Source of the DNA: [Clostridium] scindens
Lineage (GTDB): Bacteria > Bacillota > Clostridia > Lachnospirales > Lachnospiraceae
Length of the DNA stretch: 64,000 bases
Assembly: GCF_019597925.1 (NCBI RefSeq)
Contig: NZ_CP080442.1
Location: 2,832,001-2,896,000 of the forward strand
Reading direction: 5' to 3'
The stretch's first letter is position 1. The number at the start of each line of letters is the position of its first letter. This document shows positions 43,432 through 51,528 of the stretch, piece after piece. A model generated the notes under the pieces. The model saw only the letters and a list, made by a program, of their open reading frames with translations. It made no database searches and was not told the origin of the DNA. A program made the position numbers and the translations under genes.

Positions 43432-43448
43432 CTATCCTCTTGCATATC

Positions 43449-44267
43449 TTATTTCTGTAGATACTGTATCTCTATAGGGTCAATGGGATCTACCGGATTC
43501 TCGACTTGTCCCTTTAATTTTCTCTTGTGACGTTTTAGCAATTCTCCACCTTTGTTATAAAACCAGAACGAATATACCAGCAATTTATTCGCTTTCCCCA
43601 TCTTGTCCTTGGTCGTCTTTCCGTAGAGGACGCCTCCTGCCTCTACCGGGGCTTTGCGGCGGATCAAAGAAATCAGTTCCGTCTCGCATGTGACATACTC
43701 TGGAATCTCTGTATATGCTTTCCCCACGCAATCCAGCTTATGGGCATCGCTTCCCCCAATTCCTGGCTTCTTATACTTGCGTGCCAGCTTCATGGCTCCT
43801 TCGTTTGATTCCTCGGACTCGCATGCATTAAATGCCTCAATAAAATCAAACCGCTTGATAACTTCCGGCGATTTATAAAACTTCTTTGTATTTGTAAAAC
43901 TCAGATATTTTTCCCCGCATGGATGGGCCGGTCCAAGAATCCCTCCATGGCGGTGTACGAAATCTATCAGCACCGACACAGGCATGCCTCTTAATTCCAG
44001 CAGCCTCATCTTAACGCCTTCCGGCATGATGCAGATAATATGGCCCGCGTCACAGGTATCATACTCGATCCCTTTGAGCACCACAAAATCTTCGTGAGCC
44101 TTGCCCTTCATATTGTACTTCCAATGCCGATATCCTTTATAAGTATCATGGTCTGTAATCAGCATTCCGTCAAAGCCATTCTCTTTTAATTTCGTGATAT
44201 ATTCATCCAAGCTTACCTTGCTGTCAATAGAGCCTTCTTTTACATGACAATGCATATCTAATTTCAT
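43449..44267 (-). CDS. PHP-domain metal-dependent phosphoesterase-like protein
   Basis: A 272-residue PHP-superfamily hydrolase. Metal ligands can be read in MHCHVKEGS, ITDHDTYKGY, GGILGPAHPCG and GIGGSDAHKLD, spread over residues 5-185. Relatives cleave phosphate esters, such as 3',5'-nucleoside bisphosphates or histidinol phosphate; the substrate here is not apparent. Single-gene unit with its own promoter. Confidence 0.88.
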   Translation of the reverse strand: MKLDMHCHVKEGSIDSKVSLDEYITKLKENGFDGMLITDHDTYKGYRHWKYNMKGKAHEDFVVLKGIEYDTCDAGHIICIMPEGVKMRLLELRGMPVSVLIDFVHRHGGILGPAHPCGEKYLSFTNTKKFYKSPEVIKRFDFIEAFNACESEESNEGAMKLARKYKKPGIGGSDAHKLDCVGKAYTEIPEYVTCETELISLIRRKAPVEAGGVLYGKTTKDKMGKANKLLVYSFWFYNKGGELLKRHKRKLKGQVENPVDPIDPIEIQYLQK

Positions 44268-44299
44268 AAGTAAGCCTCCTTTATGCTATTCTTAGGATT

Positions 44300-44327
44300 A
44301 TTATATCACATTTGGCTCAAAATACAA
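44300..44327 (-). promoter_or_regulatory. Promoter of the PHP gene
   Basis: TTGTAT (44322-44327), 16-bp spacer, consensus TATAAT (44300-44305) on the minus strand. Confidence 0.65.
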
Positions 44328-44347
44328 CCAAGGCAGCCGCTCTTGGG

Positions 44348-44521
44348 TTATATTACCTTCATAGTATTGATAGAGTATCTCACCAGCGCCGCGCATAGAA
44401 TCCATATGGCCATATAAAGAAATCCCGGTGCATCCGTCTCTGTGAAACTGTATAGGATCATCGCCAATACCTGAAGAATAATCCCCGCTATCATCAAAAA
44501 AATTCTTGTTTTTTTATACAT
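44348..44521 (-). CDS. Small two-helix membrane protein
   Basis: A 57-residue reading frame starting MYKKTRIFLMIAGIILQVLA and ending NTMKVI. It has a basic N-terminus, a membrane helix at about 7-25 and a second at about 33-47. GGAGAGG precedes the ATG at a normal distance. Its size and two hydrophobic helices suggest a real membrane microprotein, function unknown. It lies 65 bases after the TMEM198-like gene on the same strand. Confidence 0.65.
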   Translation of the reverse strand: MYKKTRIFLMIAGIILQVLAMILYSFTETDAPGFLYMAIWILCAALVRYSINTMKVI

Positions 44522-44586
44522 AATAAAGCACCTCTCCTTCTATAGACTTTACTATATCAGGGGAGGTGTGTCATAAACAGGACTCC

Positions 44587-45357
44587 TTAAATGTCCTCTT
44601 CAATTATTTCGATATCATCATCGCTTTCTTCTTGCGCAGAAACTTCATCTTCCTCATCTTCTTCCAGGATCATCCTTGCTTTTTCAACTTCCGACTCCCT
44701 GGAAACCTCTTCTTTCACCTTTTTGGAATATACTTCTTCCTTCTTTCCAATTTTTCTGGAATGCATCATAAACTGAACAATAATCCCTGCTATTGCCAGA
44801 ACGATGCTGATTCCATATCCTACCAGAATATTCTTCTCCATACCTATCAAAGATGCTGCCGCCATGCCAGCGCAAAGGCCTCCGGATATTCCGGTTACGA
44901 CAACAACGATGGGCTCTATGTAAAGAACAGACAGCACCGCCAATACAACTGCAATCCCAAGACATATGATATACATTATCATAGATGATGGATGGATCAC
45001 TGCCGCACACACGCCGAATCCATAGCACAATACCAGCAAAAATATACCAATCCTTCGCAAGAATATGGATAACAGCCCGATGATTACCGCGCCCGCCAGT
45101 ACCGCAATCAAAAATGTGGTTCCTGTAAGCCCCATAGCTACAGCCGCGGCAACTCCCGCCGCTGCTCCCAGCACGAACCCCACGACCGCAGCCAGCAGCC
45201 TCATTAACTTCAACCCGAACAGGCAAATCAAAAGCCCTACCACTATCGTTACGATCAAGGCTGCCATACTTGGCCGATAGGTGCCTGCCAGAAATATGCT
45301 GCTGTTGTCTCCAACCTTGCCTATCAGTTCATTTCCCATGCTCATTACTTCATCCAT
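44587..45357 (-). CDS. DUF4203/TMEM198-like membrane protein with acidic tail
   Basis: A 256-residue protein with about seven hydrophobic, Gly/Ala-rich helices between residues 30 and 200 (GFVLGAAAGVAAAVAMGLTG), the pattern of the DUF4203 family, followed by a cytoplasmic tail with mixed charges that ends in a strongly acidic run (ILEEDEEDEVSAQEESDDD). Function unknown. It may form a two-gene unit with the small membrane protein downstream. Confidence 0.75.
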   Translation of the reverse strand: MDEVMSMGNELIGKVGDNSSIFLAGTYRPSMAALIVTIVVGLLICLFGLKLMRLLAAVVGFVLGAAAGVAAAVAMGLTGTTFLIAVLAGAVIIGLLSIFLRRIGIFLLVLCYGFGVCAAVIHPSSMIMYIICLGIAVVLAVLSVLYIEPIVVVVTGISGGLCAGMAAASLIGMEKNILVGYGISIVLAIAGIIVQFMMHSRKIGKKEEVYSKKVKEEVSRESEVEKARMILEEDEEDEVSAQEESDDDIEIIEEDI

Positions 45358-45916
45358 ATCTTCTGTCTCCTTTGTCCCTTGTCAATTATTTGTTAGAATC
45401 CATAATTCTCCCGGAAAGTCCTGCCACTCCCTTGCAATCCTCCCGAGCGATACCATTATAGCATCTTTTTTAGTTCCTGTAACCATCAAAATTGTTCCTG
45501 TGATAGCGTTCTATAATACAACAGTAAAGATGGGCATCAATTATATGAAATAAATGACACCCATCTTTACTTTGATTCTTCAATCATTCTTTTACCTCTT
45601 TCTTTTGGTAAAGTTTTTTACTGATTACTAATCAGTTTGGATAGTTTAATTTTTTGGTGGTCCGTACCTTCCTTTCTTAAACTATATCTTATTGAACTTT
45701 AAATACTGTTTTGCATTCTCCCTTCAATAAGTTGTGATCTGATAGATATGTATCATATCTTCAAATCTGTAATAATAAACTCACCTCCAACAAATGTTTT
45801 ATCTGTTTTCTTATCTCGTTTATTATTTATGTCATTATACTATCATTAAATTCCATATTTGTCAATATGTTTTTATATTATTTTCTAATTTTCTGTTAAT
45901 TTTCTCGTTAAAAATA
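45358..45916. other. AT-rich intergenic region with several inverted repeats
   Basis: About 560 bases without a convincing gene. Visible structures: AGTAAAGATGGG/CCCATCTTTACT (45523-45534 with 45560-45571), CTTTTACC/GGTAAAG (about 45590-45613), a 17-base palindrome ACTGATTACTAATCAGT (45620-45636) and ATAGTTTAA/TTAAACTAT (45641-45649 with 45677-45685). On the minus strand a TTGACA near 45862 and a TATAAT near 45836 could form a promoter with too long a spacer. A GGAGGTGAG ribosome-like site occurs near 45784, but no open frame longer than a few codons follows it. Confidence 0.6.
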
Positions 45917-45942
45917 GAGTACCTTTCAGCAAAAAGGTACTC
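45917..45942 (-). terminator. Terminator after the DUF6465 gene
   Basis: GAGTACCTTT/AAAGGTACTC stem with a 6-base loop, followed on the minus strand by TATTTTT. Confidence 0.85.
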
Positions 45943-45959
45943 CCGGTCATACATTTGCC

Positions 45960-46520
45960 TTAAAATGCAACCGCTCCTGTCTCTGTTCCATTGATAACAT
46001 AGTACACGGCGCCCTCTTCCGGCTTTATGTATAGATCCATAGACTTGATATCTCCAACCTTCTTCCCGGTACTTGTCCAGGCTTTCTTTACGCTGGCTAT
46101 GATATCTTTCTCTTCTACCTGTTTCCCATAATATTCAACAAAGGCATTTACCTTTATCTCTTTTTTCGCTGTTGTCTTCTTTGCAGCTGTCGTCTTTGCC
46201 GCTGCCTTCTTCGTCGCTGTTCTTCTGATTGTTGTTTTCTTTACAGGTGCTTTCTTTTCCGTTGCTTTCTCGGCTGCAGGAGTCTTAGCCGTCTCAGCCT
46301 TATCTGCTACCGGTGTTTTCTTTGGCTCTGTTTTTTCAGGCTCAGCCTGCTTGACTGTCGGTTTTGCTTCAGCAGCCTGCTTGACTGGCTCTTTTGCTGC
46401 CGCAGGTTTTACAGATTCCTCTTTGACTGCCGCCATATCAGCAGATGCAGTTGTCACCGCCGCAGTTTTGTTCACAGTTTCGGTTTTCTTGGTTGCTGAT
46501 GTTACTTTTTTTGTGGCCAT
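45960..46520 (-). CDS. DUF6465 protein with histone-H1-like Ala/Lys-rich region
   Basis: A 186-residue protein. Residues about 1-118 are low-complexity, made of Ala/Lys/Thr/Glu repeats similar to bacterial histone-H1-like tails (TKKAAAKTTAAKKTTAKK). The last 65 residues are a compact domain (FVEYYGKQVEEKDII ... YIKPEEGAVYYVINGTETG) that matches the DUF6465 pattern of Lachnospiraceae. Nucleic-acid or polyanion binding by the basic region is plausible, not shown. Own promoter and terminator. Confidence 0.8.
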   Translation of the reverse strand: MATKKVTSATKKTETVNKTAAVTTASADMAAVKEESVKPAAAKEPVKQAAEAKPTVKQAEPEKTEPKKTPVADKAETAKTPAAEKATEKKAPVKKTTIRRTATKKAAAKTTAAKKTTAKKEIKVNAFVEYYGKQVEEKDIIASVKKAWTSTGKKVGDIKSMDLYIKPEEGAVYYVINGTETGAVAF

Positions 46521-46567
46521 GATAATTCCTCCTCATTTCTCCTAAGCCTCATCACCTAGTCCTGAAT

Positions 46568-46595
46568 ATTATAGCACATTCTTCCGAAATTGCAA
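46568..46595 (-). promoter_or_regulatory. Promoter of the DUF6465 gene
   Basis: TTGCAA (46590-46595), 16-bp spacer and an extended -10, TGCTATAAT (TATAAT at 46568-46573), on the minus strand. Confidence 0.65.
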
Positions 46596-46676
46596 TTCTT
46601 ACCAAAAATTCCATGATATTGCCAGTATACCGACGATTCAAACCTGCATATTAATCAAATTTTGCCAATTTCCCTT

Positions 46677-47531
46677 CTAACTGCCCGCTACCCATGCAAT
46701 TATCATACCGGCTGCCACTGCCACCAAGAACAGGACTCCAACAATCTTAAGGTTTTCCCTTTTATTCCGGTTCATCTTGAACAGCACCACAAGTCCAATG
46801 CCCGCCCCCGTACATAGTCCGGCGATCACTGAAGCAAAAGAAATCGCTCCGTTCAGATACAGCTGAGTTAGGATAACGGATGCCGCACAGTTAGGGATCA
46901 GGCCGATTATAGCCGCAATCACCGGCTGAAATATAGTATTCCCCAGTAGGAACTTAGATAACTGTTCAATCCCGAAGATTTCTATGCAAAGATTTAAAAT
47001 TCCTGTAAATATAAAGAGGTAAATAAATATTCTTATTGTATGATGCCATGCAGGCTTCCATATTCCTGCATCCTCTTCGTCGCATCCACAGTCTTTGCAA
47101 AGATTCCCGCTTTCCTTGACTGTAGCAAGTTGATTCCGGAAGAAAATGTCTATGATATATCCTGCCGTAACCGCAATAATTACCTTTGCAGCAAGGAGAA
47201 TTCCCACTTCCCGGATCCTTTCCGGGTTGCTCATAATAATCAAGATGGCCTCATCTGATGTAGCAATAAATACAGACAGAAGGGTTCCCACCGATATAAT
47301 TCCGCCTGCATACAGATTCGCTGCCATAACCGAGAATCCGCATTGAGGAACGCATCCCGCGACTGCCCCAACAACCGGGCCTGCCCTCCCTACTTTTGCC
47401 AATGCCTTTGCAGTAAAGTCACTAGAGTAATGTTCCAACGCCTCTATCAAAATAAATGCCACAAATAAAAACGGAAGCATCTTCAGACAGTCAAAAGTGG
47501 TATCCACAATAGCATCCACTAACATTTTCAT
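46677..47531 (-). CDS. Putative heavy-metal/arsenic-type permease (10TM exporter-like)
   Basis: A 284-residue membrane protein with about eight helices in two similar halves. Each half has a polar turn with a cysteine: AGCVPQCGFSVMAANLY and GLIPNCAASVILTQLY, as in the putative metal exporter family related to ArsP permeases. The cytoplasmic loop between the halves holds a cysteine/acidic cluster, CKDCGCDEED, suited to metal binding. Start at the ATG at 47529-47531 behind AGGAT; a TTG 8 codons earlier lacks a ribosome site. Substrate unknown. Confidence 0.8.
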   Translation of the reverse strand: MKMLVDAIVDTTFDCLKMLPFLFVAFILIEALEHYSSDFTAKALAKVGRAGPVVGAVAGCVPQCGFSVMAANLYAGGIISVGTLLSVFIATSDEAILIIMSNPERIREVGILLAAKVIIAVTAGYIIDIFFRNQLATVKESGNLCKDCGCDEEDAGIWKPAWHHTIRIFIYLFIFTGILNLCIEIFGIEQLSKFLLGNTIFQPVIAAIIGLIPNCAASVILTQLYLNGAISFASVIAGLCTGAGIGLVVLFKMNRNKRENLKIVGVLFLVAVAAGMIIAWVAGS

Positions 47532-47685
47532 ATATATCCTATCCTTTCTGTTCAATAAGCCTAATAGATTTATTTTAGATGCTTATCCAGTAATTATCAA
47601 GGACAATTTAAAAGAACACGCCTTCTAATGCTCACTAATAATCGACCAAAATTGACAGACAACTGAATATTTTTTTAATTTACAC

Positions 47686-47713
47686 TTGACTTTTCCCCTT
47701 CATAGGGTAAAAT
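47686..47713 (+). promoter_or_regulatory. Promoter of the alanine/sodium symporter gene
   Basis: TTGACT (47686-47691), 16-bp spacer, TAAAAT (47708-47713). Confidence 0.65.
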
Positions 47714-47721
47714 AGTACCAT

Positions 47722-47756
47722 AAAAGACGACGTTGTCACAGACGTTGTCTTTTTTT
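47722..47756 (+). terminator. Terminator-like hairpin at the start of the symporter leader
   Basis: AAAAGACGACG/CGTTGTCTTTT stem (one G-T pair) with a 10-base loop and a run of T to 47756. It stands just after the promoter and about 45 bases before the symporter ATG, so it may attenuate or stabilise that transcript rather than end an upstream one. Confidence 0.6.
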
Positions 47757-47798
47757 GTTTTTCTTTAGAAAATAGGAAAACAAGGAAAGGAGAGAGTA

Positions 47799-49244
47799 AT
47801 GGAAAAAGTAAATGAAATCGTAGGTTTAATTGACACTTTTGTATGGGGCCCCGTCATGCTGGTACTTCTGGTTGGTACTGGAATCTTCCTGACCATCCGT
47901 CTGAGATTCCTTCCATGGAGGAATCTGGGGTATGCGCTCCACAGCGTTCTGAGCAAAGAGGCAAGAACCACAAAACGAGGCACCGGAGACGTATCTCCAT
48001 TCTCCGCGCTAATGACCGCGCTTGCTGCCACTATTGGAACCGGCAACATCATTGGCGTAGCCACGGCAATGTTTGCAGGAGGCCCTGGAGCCCTGGTGTG
48101 GATGTGGATCTCAGCATGTTTCGGCCTAACTTCCAAGTTCAGCGAATGCATGCTGGCTATCAAATACCGCGAGACTAATGAAAAAGGCGAGATGTCCGGA
48201 GGCCCTATGTATACGATGAAGAATGCCTTTAAAAATAAGGCCTTTGGCCATTCCATGGGCTTCCTATTTGCATTATTTACCGTTCTGGCTTCCTTCGGCA
48301 TCGGAAATATGACCCAGGCCAACTCCATATCTGGTTCTCTGACAGAAACCTTCGGCGTGCCCTCCTGGATTACAGGCATCGCATTAACCGTGCTTGCCTT
48401 AATCATCATTCTGGGCGGCATCACCAGCATATCCAAGGTATCTTCCGTAGTTGTCCCTATCATGGCTATCTTCTATGTCATCGCAGGCCTAATTGTTATA
48501 TGCGGTAATATTACTAACGTGCCGCACGGCCTGTATCTGATCTTTGGCATGGCATTTCATCCCCAGGCTATCGGAGGAGGCGTACTCGGAACCATCACCG
48601 TATCAGTTATGAATTCTCTTCGTTATGGAGTCGCCCGAGGCGTATTCTCCAATGAAGCCGGCCTGGGTTCCGCTGCCATCACAGCTGCTGCCGCCACAAC
48701 GGATGATCCGGTCCGGCAGGGATATATCAATATGACAGGAACTTTCTTTGACACGATTGTCGTATGTACTATTACCGGGCTTTCCATCGCCGCTTCCGGC
48801 GTACTGGGAACCACCAATGCTGCAGGCGAGCCTCTTCAGGGTATCCAGCTGACCATGGCTGCATTCGGCAGCGTCCTGGGACCTGTCGGCAGCTATCTGG
48901 TTGCCATCGGCATCATCCTATTCGCGTTTTCTACCATACTGGGCTGGGAATACCATGGGGAAAAAGCGTTTGAATACCTGTTCAAGAACCATAGATTTAA
49001 CATCATCTACCGCGTCATCTTTTCTCTGGTTGTATACGTAGGCGCCACCCAGACCTTGGATCTGGTATGGAACATCTCAGATATCATGAACGCATTGATG
49101 GCAATCCCAAACCTGATATGCATACTGCTTCTTAGCAATGTTGTGGCATCCGAAGTCAAGCGCTTCCAGCCCACCATCGCCAAAGAAAAGGCAGAACGAA
49201 AAGCGGCCCGCGCCACAAATAGTGCTGATGCTGTAGGCATATAG
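47799..49244 (+). CDS. Sodium:alanine (AGCS family) symporter
   Basis: A 481-residue sodium-coupled importer for alanine/glycine-type amino acids. Family features: TALAATIGTGNIIGVATAM, GGPGALVWMWISACFGL, MSGGPMYTMKN, GVFSNEAGLGSAAI near the middle and the FSTILGWEYHGEKAFEYL segment. About 11 helices. GGAGAGAG precedes the ATG. Single gene on the plus strand, convergent with the AmmeMemoRadiSam genes. Confidence 0.95.
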   Translation: MEKVNEIVGLIDTFVWGPVMLVLLVGTGIFLTIRLRFLPWRNLGYALHSVLSKEARTTKRGTGDVSPFSALMTALAATIGTGNIIGVATAMFAGGPGALVWMWISACFGLTSKFSECMLAIKYRETNEKGEMSGGPMYTMKNAFKNKAFGHSMGFLFALFTVLASFGIGNMTQANSISGSLTETFGVPSWITGIALTVLALIIILGGITSISKVSSVVVPIMAIFYVIAGLIVICGNITNVPHGLYLIFGMAFHPQAIGGGVLGTITVSVMNSLRYGVARGVFSNEAGLGSAAITAAAATTDDPVRQGYINMTGTFFDTIVVCTITGLSIAASGVLGTTNAAGEPLQGIQLTMAAFGSVLGPVGSYLVAIGIILFAFSTILGWEYHGEKAFEYLFKNHRFNIIYRVIFSLVVYVGATQTLDLVWNISDIMNALMAIPNLICILLLSNVVASEVKRFQPTIAKEKAERKAARATNSADAVGI

Positions 49245-49263
49245 CAGGTCACGCTCCCGCCGG

Positions 49264-50091
49264 TCAGCAATTACCGGTATATACATAGGCCAGGTTCCTC
49301 TGCGCAATCTCTGCCAGTTCATATACCTGGCCTATGTCTGTAGCGTTTCTGTCCTTCATCTTCCATTTTGGGAAAAATCTGGTCACGTGCAGCGCGATCT
49401 CTGGATCTACCGACGCTATCCATTCCGAAAGTTCCCGCATCTCTCTTGGAGAATCATTCTCCCCGGGCACGATCAGAGTCGTCAGTTCTACATGGCAGTT
49501 TTCTGCCGCTGTCCTGATAAATTCTTTTACTGCGCCCAGGCTGCCTCCCAGCATCTCATAATATTCGCGGGTAAATCCCTTCAGATCAATATTCATGGCA
49601 TCGATATAGGGCAGGACCTGCCAGAGCGTCTCTATGGTTGCAGCGCCATTTGTCACAAGCACATTCTTCATCCCTGCCTCATGTACAAGGCATGACGCAT
49701 CTCTTACATACTCATATCCGATCAGCGGCTCATTATAGGTAAAAGCCACGCCAATATTTCCTTTATTTCTAAGCGCCAATGCCTGTTTTAACAGTTCCTG
49801 CGGCATAACATCCACAATATGCACATCCCTCCCGTTACTGAAAGAAATCTCGTAGTTCTGGCAGAACGGACAATTCAGATTACAGCCATAGCTTCCCACC
49901 GACAGGATCTGGCTCCCTGGATAGAAACGCCGCAGAGGCTTCTTCTCAATAGGATCCAGAGCCATGGAAGTAATCTTCCCATAATTTTCAGACACGATCT
50001 TTCCATTTATATTCCTTCTGGCACGGCATCTTCCTGCCTGCCCCTCTTCCAATTCACAGTAATTATTACATACCTGGCAAACTTGCTTCAT
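49264..50091 (-). CDS. AmmeMemoRadiSam system radical SAM enzyme
   Basis: A 275-residue radical SAM protein related to pyruvate-formate-lyase activases. The N-terminal CQVCNNYCELEEGQAGRCRAR cysteine cluster precedes the cluster-binding motif CNLNCPFCQNYE (CxxxCxxC at about 70-77). Later features are AFTYNEPLIGYEYV and NIDLKGFTREYYEML. This N-terminal extension and the AMMECR1/MEMO neighbour define the AmmeMemoRadiSam set, whose reaction is not established to my knowledge. It follows the fused gene by 19 bases. Confidence 0.93.
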   Translation of the reverse strand: MKQVCQVCNNYCELEEGQAGRCRARRNINGKIVSENYGKITSMALDPIEKKPLRRFYPGSQILSVGSYGCNLNCPFCQNYEISFSNGRDVHIVDVMPQELLKQALALRNKGNIGVAFTYNEPLIGYEYVRDASCLVHEAGMKNVLVTNGAATIETLWQVLPYIDAMNIDLKGFTREYYEMLGGSLGAVKEFIRTAAENCHVELTTLIVPGENDSPREMRELSEWIASVDPEIALHVTRFFPKWKMKDRNATDIGQVYELAEIAQRNLAYVYTGNC

Positions 50092-50110
50092 GTTTTAACC
50101 CCCAATCCTT

Positions 50111-51424
50111 CTACTTGTGCCTGACTACTTCAAAGCGCTCCAGCTTTACTTCCTCGTCTTCCCTGATTCCTGCTTTTTGTCTGGCTATCGCAATCTGCTC
50201 TTCTACCGTATCCACACCTTCCAGATTCGGCAGCAGAAGTCCCCTTCGAAAACCTTTGCTTACGATCACGCCATACCTTTTTACATCCAGGAATTTGGGA
50301 GAATCGATTTCTTCTGGCTCTTCCAATACATCCACGCTATACGTCAGATTGCCTAGTTCTTCTTCCATCACCGGAGGAAACCTGGGGTCATGGACTCCGG
50401 CGCTTATGGCGTTCTCGATGATCTCCCTGGCAATGCAGGTCTGGACGCCTTGTATCGTCCCGATGCATCCGCGAAGCCTTCCTCCCTCTTTCAGGGAAAC
50501 GAAGGTTCCGGCCCTATTCTTAAGCATCTCTTCCGGGAGGCCTTCTGGCACCTCCATCGCTTCGCCTGTGCGGATATAGGTTTCCAGGGACTTTCTCGCA
50601 AGCGCCACATAAGGGTCTTTTGCCCGCCCACAGAAGCTGCAGACGCCGTACCCTACGCCAAACGGCCCTTCATAGGAGAGTTTTTCCGGCACGATATCCA
50701 ATCCTTCCAGCGCGCCGGCCAATATCGCAAAAGACCGGTGACCGCATTCTCCCGCCCTTTCCAGGAAATCCTCGTCAAATTCCAGCAGTCGCTCAAATGT
50801 TCCGCTCCCCATAACCTCCATAATCTTTTGGTCATACTCCGGCCCTTCTTCACAAAATCCATAAGGTCCCTCCTTTCGCAATCTGTGGGACAAATCTCCG
50901 CTGGCAATCAGCACGGCACGCCGGCCGATCTTATCTACCGCCTGCCGGATATATCTTCCCAGCATAAAATGTACTTTTAAAGAAAGTCCTGATAAGCCGA
51001 TACGAACCAGCATATAATTCTGCCATTCCTGGCTGACAAAGTACAGCGGCACCATCGTGCCATGATCAAGCCTGGGATCACGCTCTCCTTTGGTGCCTGC
51101 CGGAAAGCCTTCCAAGGAGGCAAGCCGCTCGATCTCTCTTGCCAGTTCCTGATCGTAGACAACTTCCCTTGAAACCTGTGGCGCCCCAAATCCCCCCCCC
51201 ATATCTCCATATGCACGCACTCCCGGAGATATGTGAAAATAATCCCGGTACATGATGCTATGAGGCGAGATAAGGATCACCGTCTCTGGCTTTATCTGCG
51301 CAATCTCATCTGCAATTTTCTGGTATGCCCCGATGGTAGCGCCAATTCGTTTTTCTTCCCCACGTCCTACTTCTGGAATGATCAGCGGAGGATGCGGTAC
51401 CATATAGCCTGCTTCTATTGCCAT
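50111..51424 (-). CDS. AmmeMemoRadiSam fusion: MEMO/LigB-like domain plus AMMECR1 domain
   Basis: A 437-residue fusion. Residues about 1-260 form a MEMO/class III extradiol-dioxygenase-like domain, with His-rich motifs MVPHPPLIIPEV, LISPHSIMYRDYF, RLDHGTMVPLYF and ASGDLSHRL, where metal ligands lie in LigB-type enzymes. Residues about 275-437 form an AMMECR1 domain with LRGCIGTIQGVQ and RFPPVMEEELGNLTYSVDVL. The start is the ATG at 51422-51424 after AAGGAG. A run of nine G (51192-51200) encodes the GGG in YGDMGGGFGAP; the frame is intact. It pairs with the radical SAM gene. Confidence 0.93.
   Translation of the reverse strand: MAIEAGYMVPHPPLIIPEVGRGEEKRIGATIGAYQKIADEIAQIKPETVILISPHSIMYRDYFHISPGVRAYGDMGGGFGAPQVSREVVYDQELAREIERLASLEGFPAGTKGERDPRLDHGTMVPLYFVSQEWQNYMLVRIGLSGLSLKVHFMLGRYIRQAVDKIGRRAVLIASGDLSHRLRKEGPYGFCEEGPEYDQKIMEVMGSGTFERLLEFDEDFLERAGECGHRSFAILAGALEGLDIVPEKLSYEGPFGVGYGVCSFCGRAKDPYVALARKSLETYIRTGEAMEVPEGLPEEMLKNRAGTFVSLKEGGRLRGCIGTIQGVQTCIAREIIENAISAGVHDPRFPPVMEEELGNLTYSVDVLEEPEEIDSPKFLDVKRYGVIVSKGFRRGLLLPNLEGVDTVEEQIAIARQKAGIREDEEVKLERFEVVRHK
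51192..51200 (-). repeat. Nine-base G homopolymer inside the MEMO-AMMECR1 gene
   Basis: Nine G in a row on the coding strand at about residues 75-78 of the fusion protein. The reading frame is open as sequenced; gain or loss of a base would truncate the protein. Confidence 0.9.
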
Positions 51425-51480
51425 AATATCCACTCCTTTTCCCTTGCTTATGCTAATTTACAATTCATCCAAATGCAAGC

Positions 51481-51514
51481 AGGGGCGTAGTATTCATCCA
51501 AATACTACGCCCCT
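51481..51514 (-). terminator. Strong hairpin after the cytidylate-kinase-like gene
   Basis: A 14-bp perfect stem AGGGGCGTAGTATT/AATACTACGCCCCT around a short loop, 15 bases past the stop. It lacks a good U-run, so it may act with a factor or as a 3' stabiliser. The loop sequence CATCCAAA recurs nearby at 51466-51473. Confidence 0.6.
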
Positions 51515-51528
51515 CGTACATCCTAAGA

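Noticed and set aside
45480..45790. Tiny frames after ribosome-like GGAGG/GGGAG sites in the AT-rich region
   Set aside because: Frames of 5-10 codons without conserved features; chance cannot be excluded.
47765..48463. 232-codon open frame on the minus strand
   Set aside because: Antisense to the alanine symporter, which carries all family motifs.
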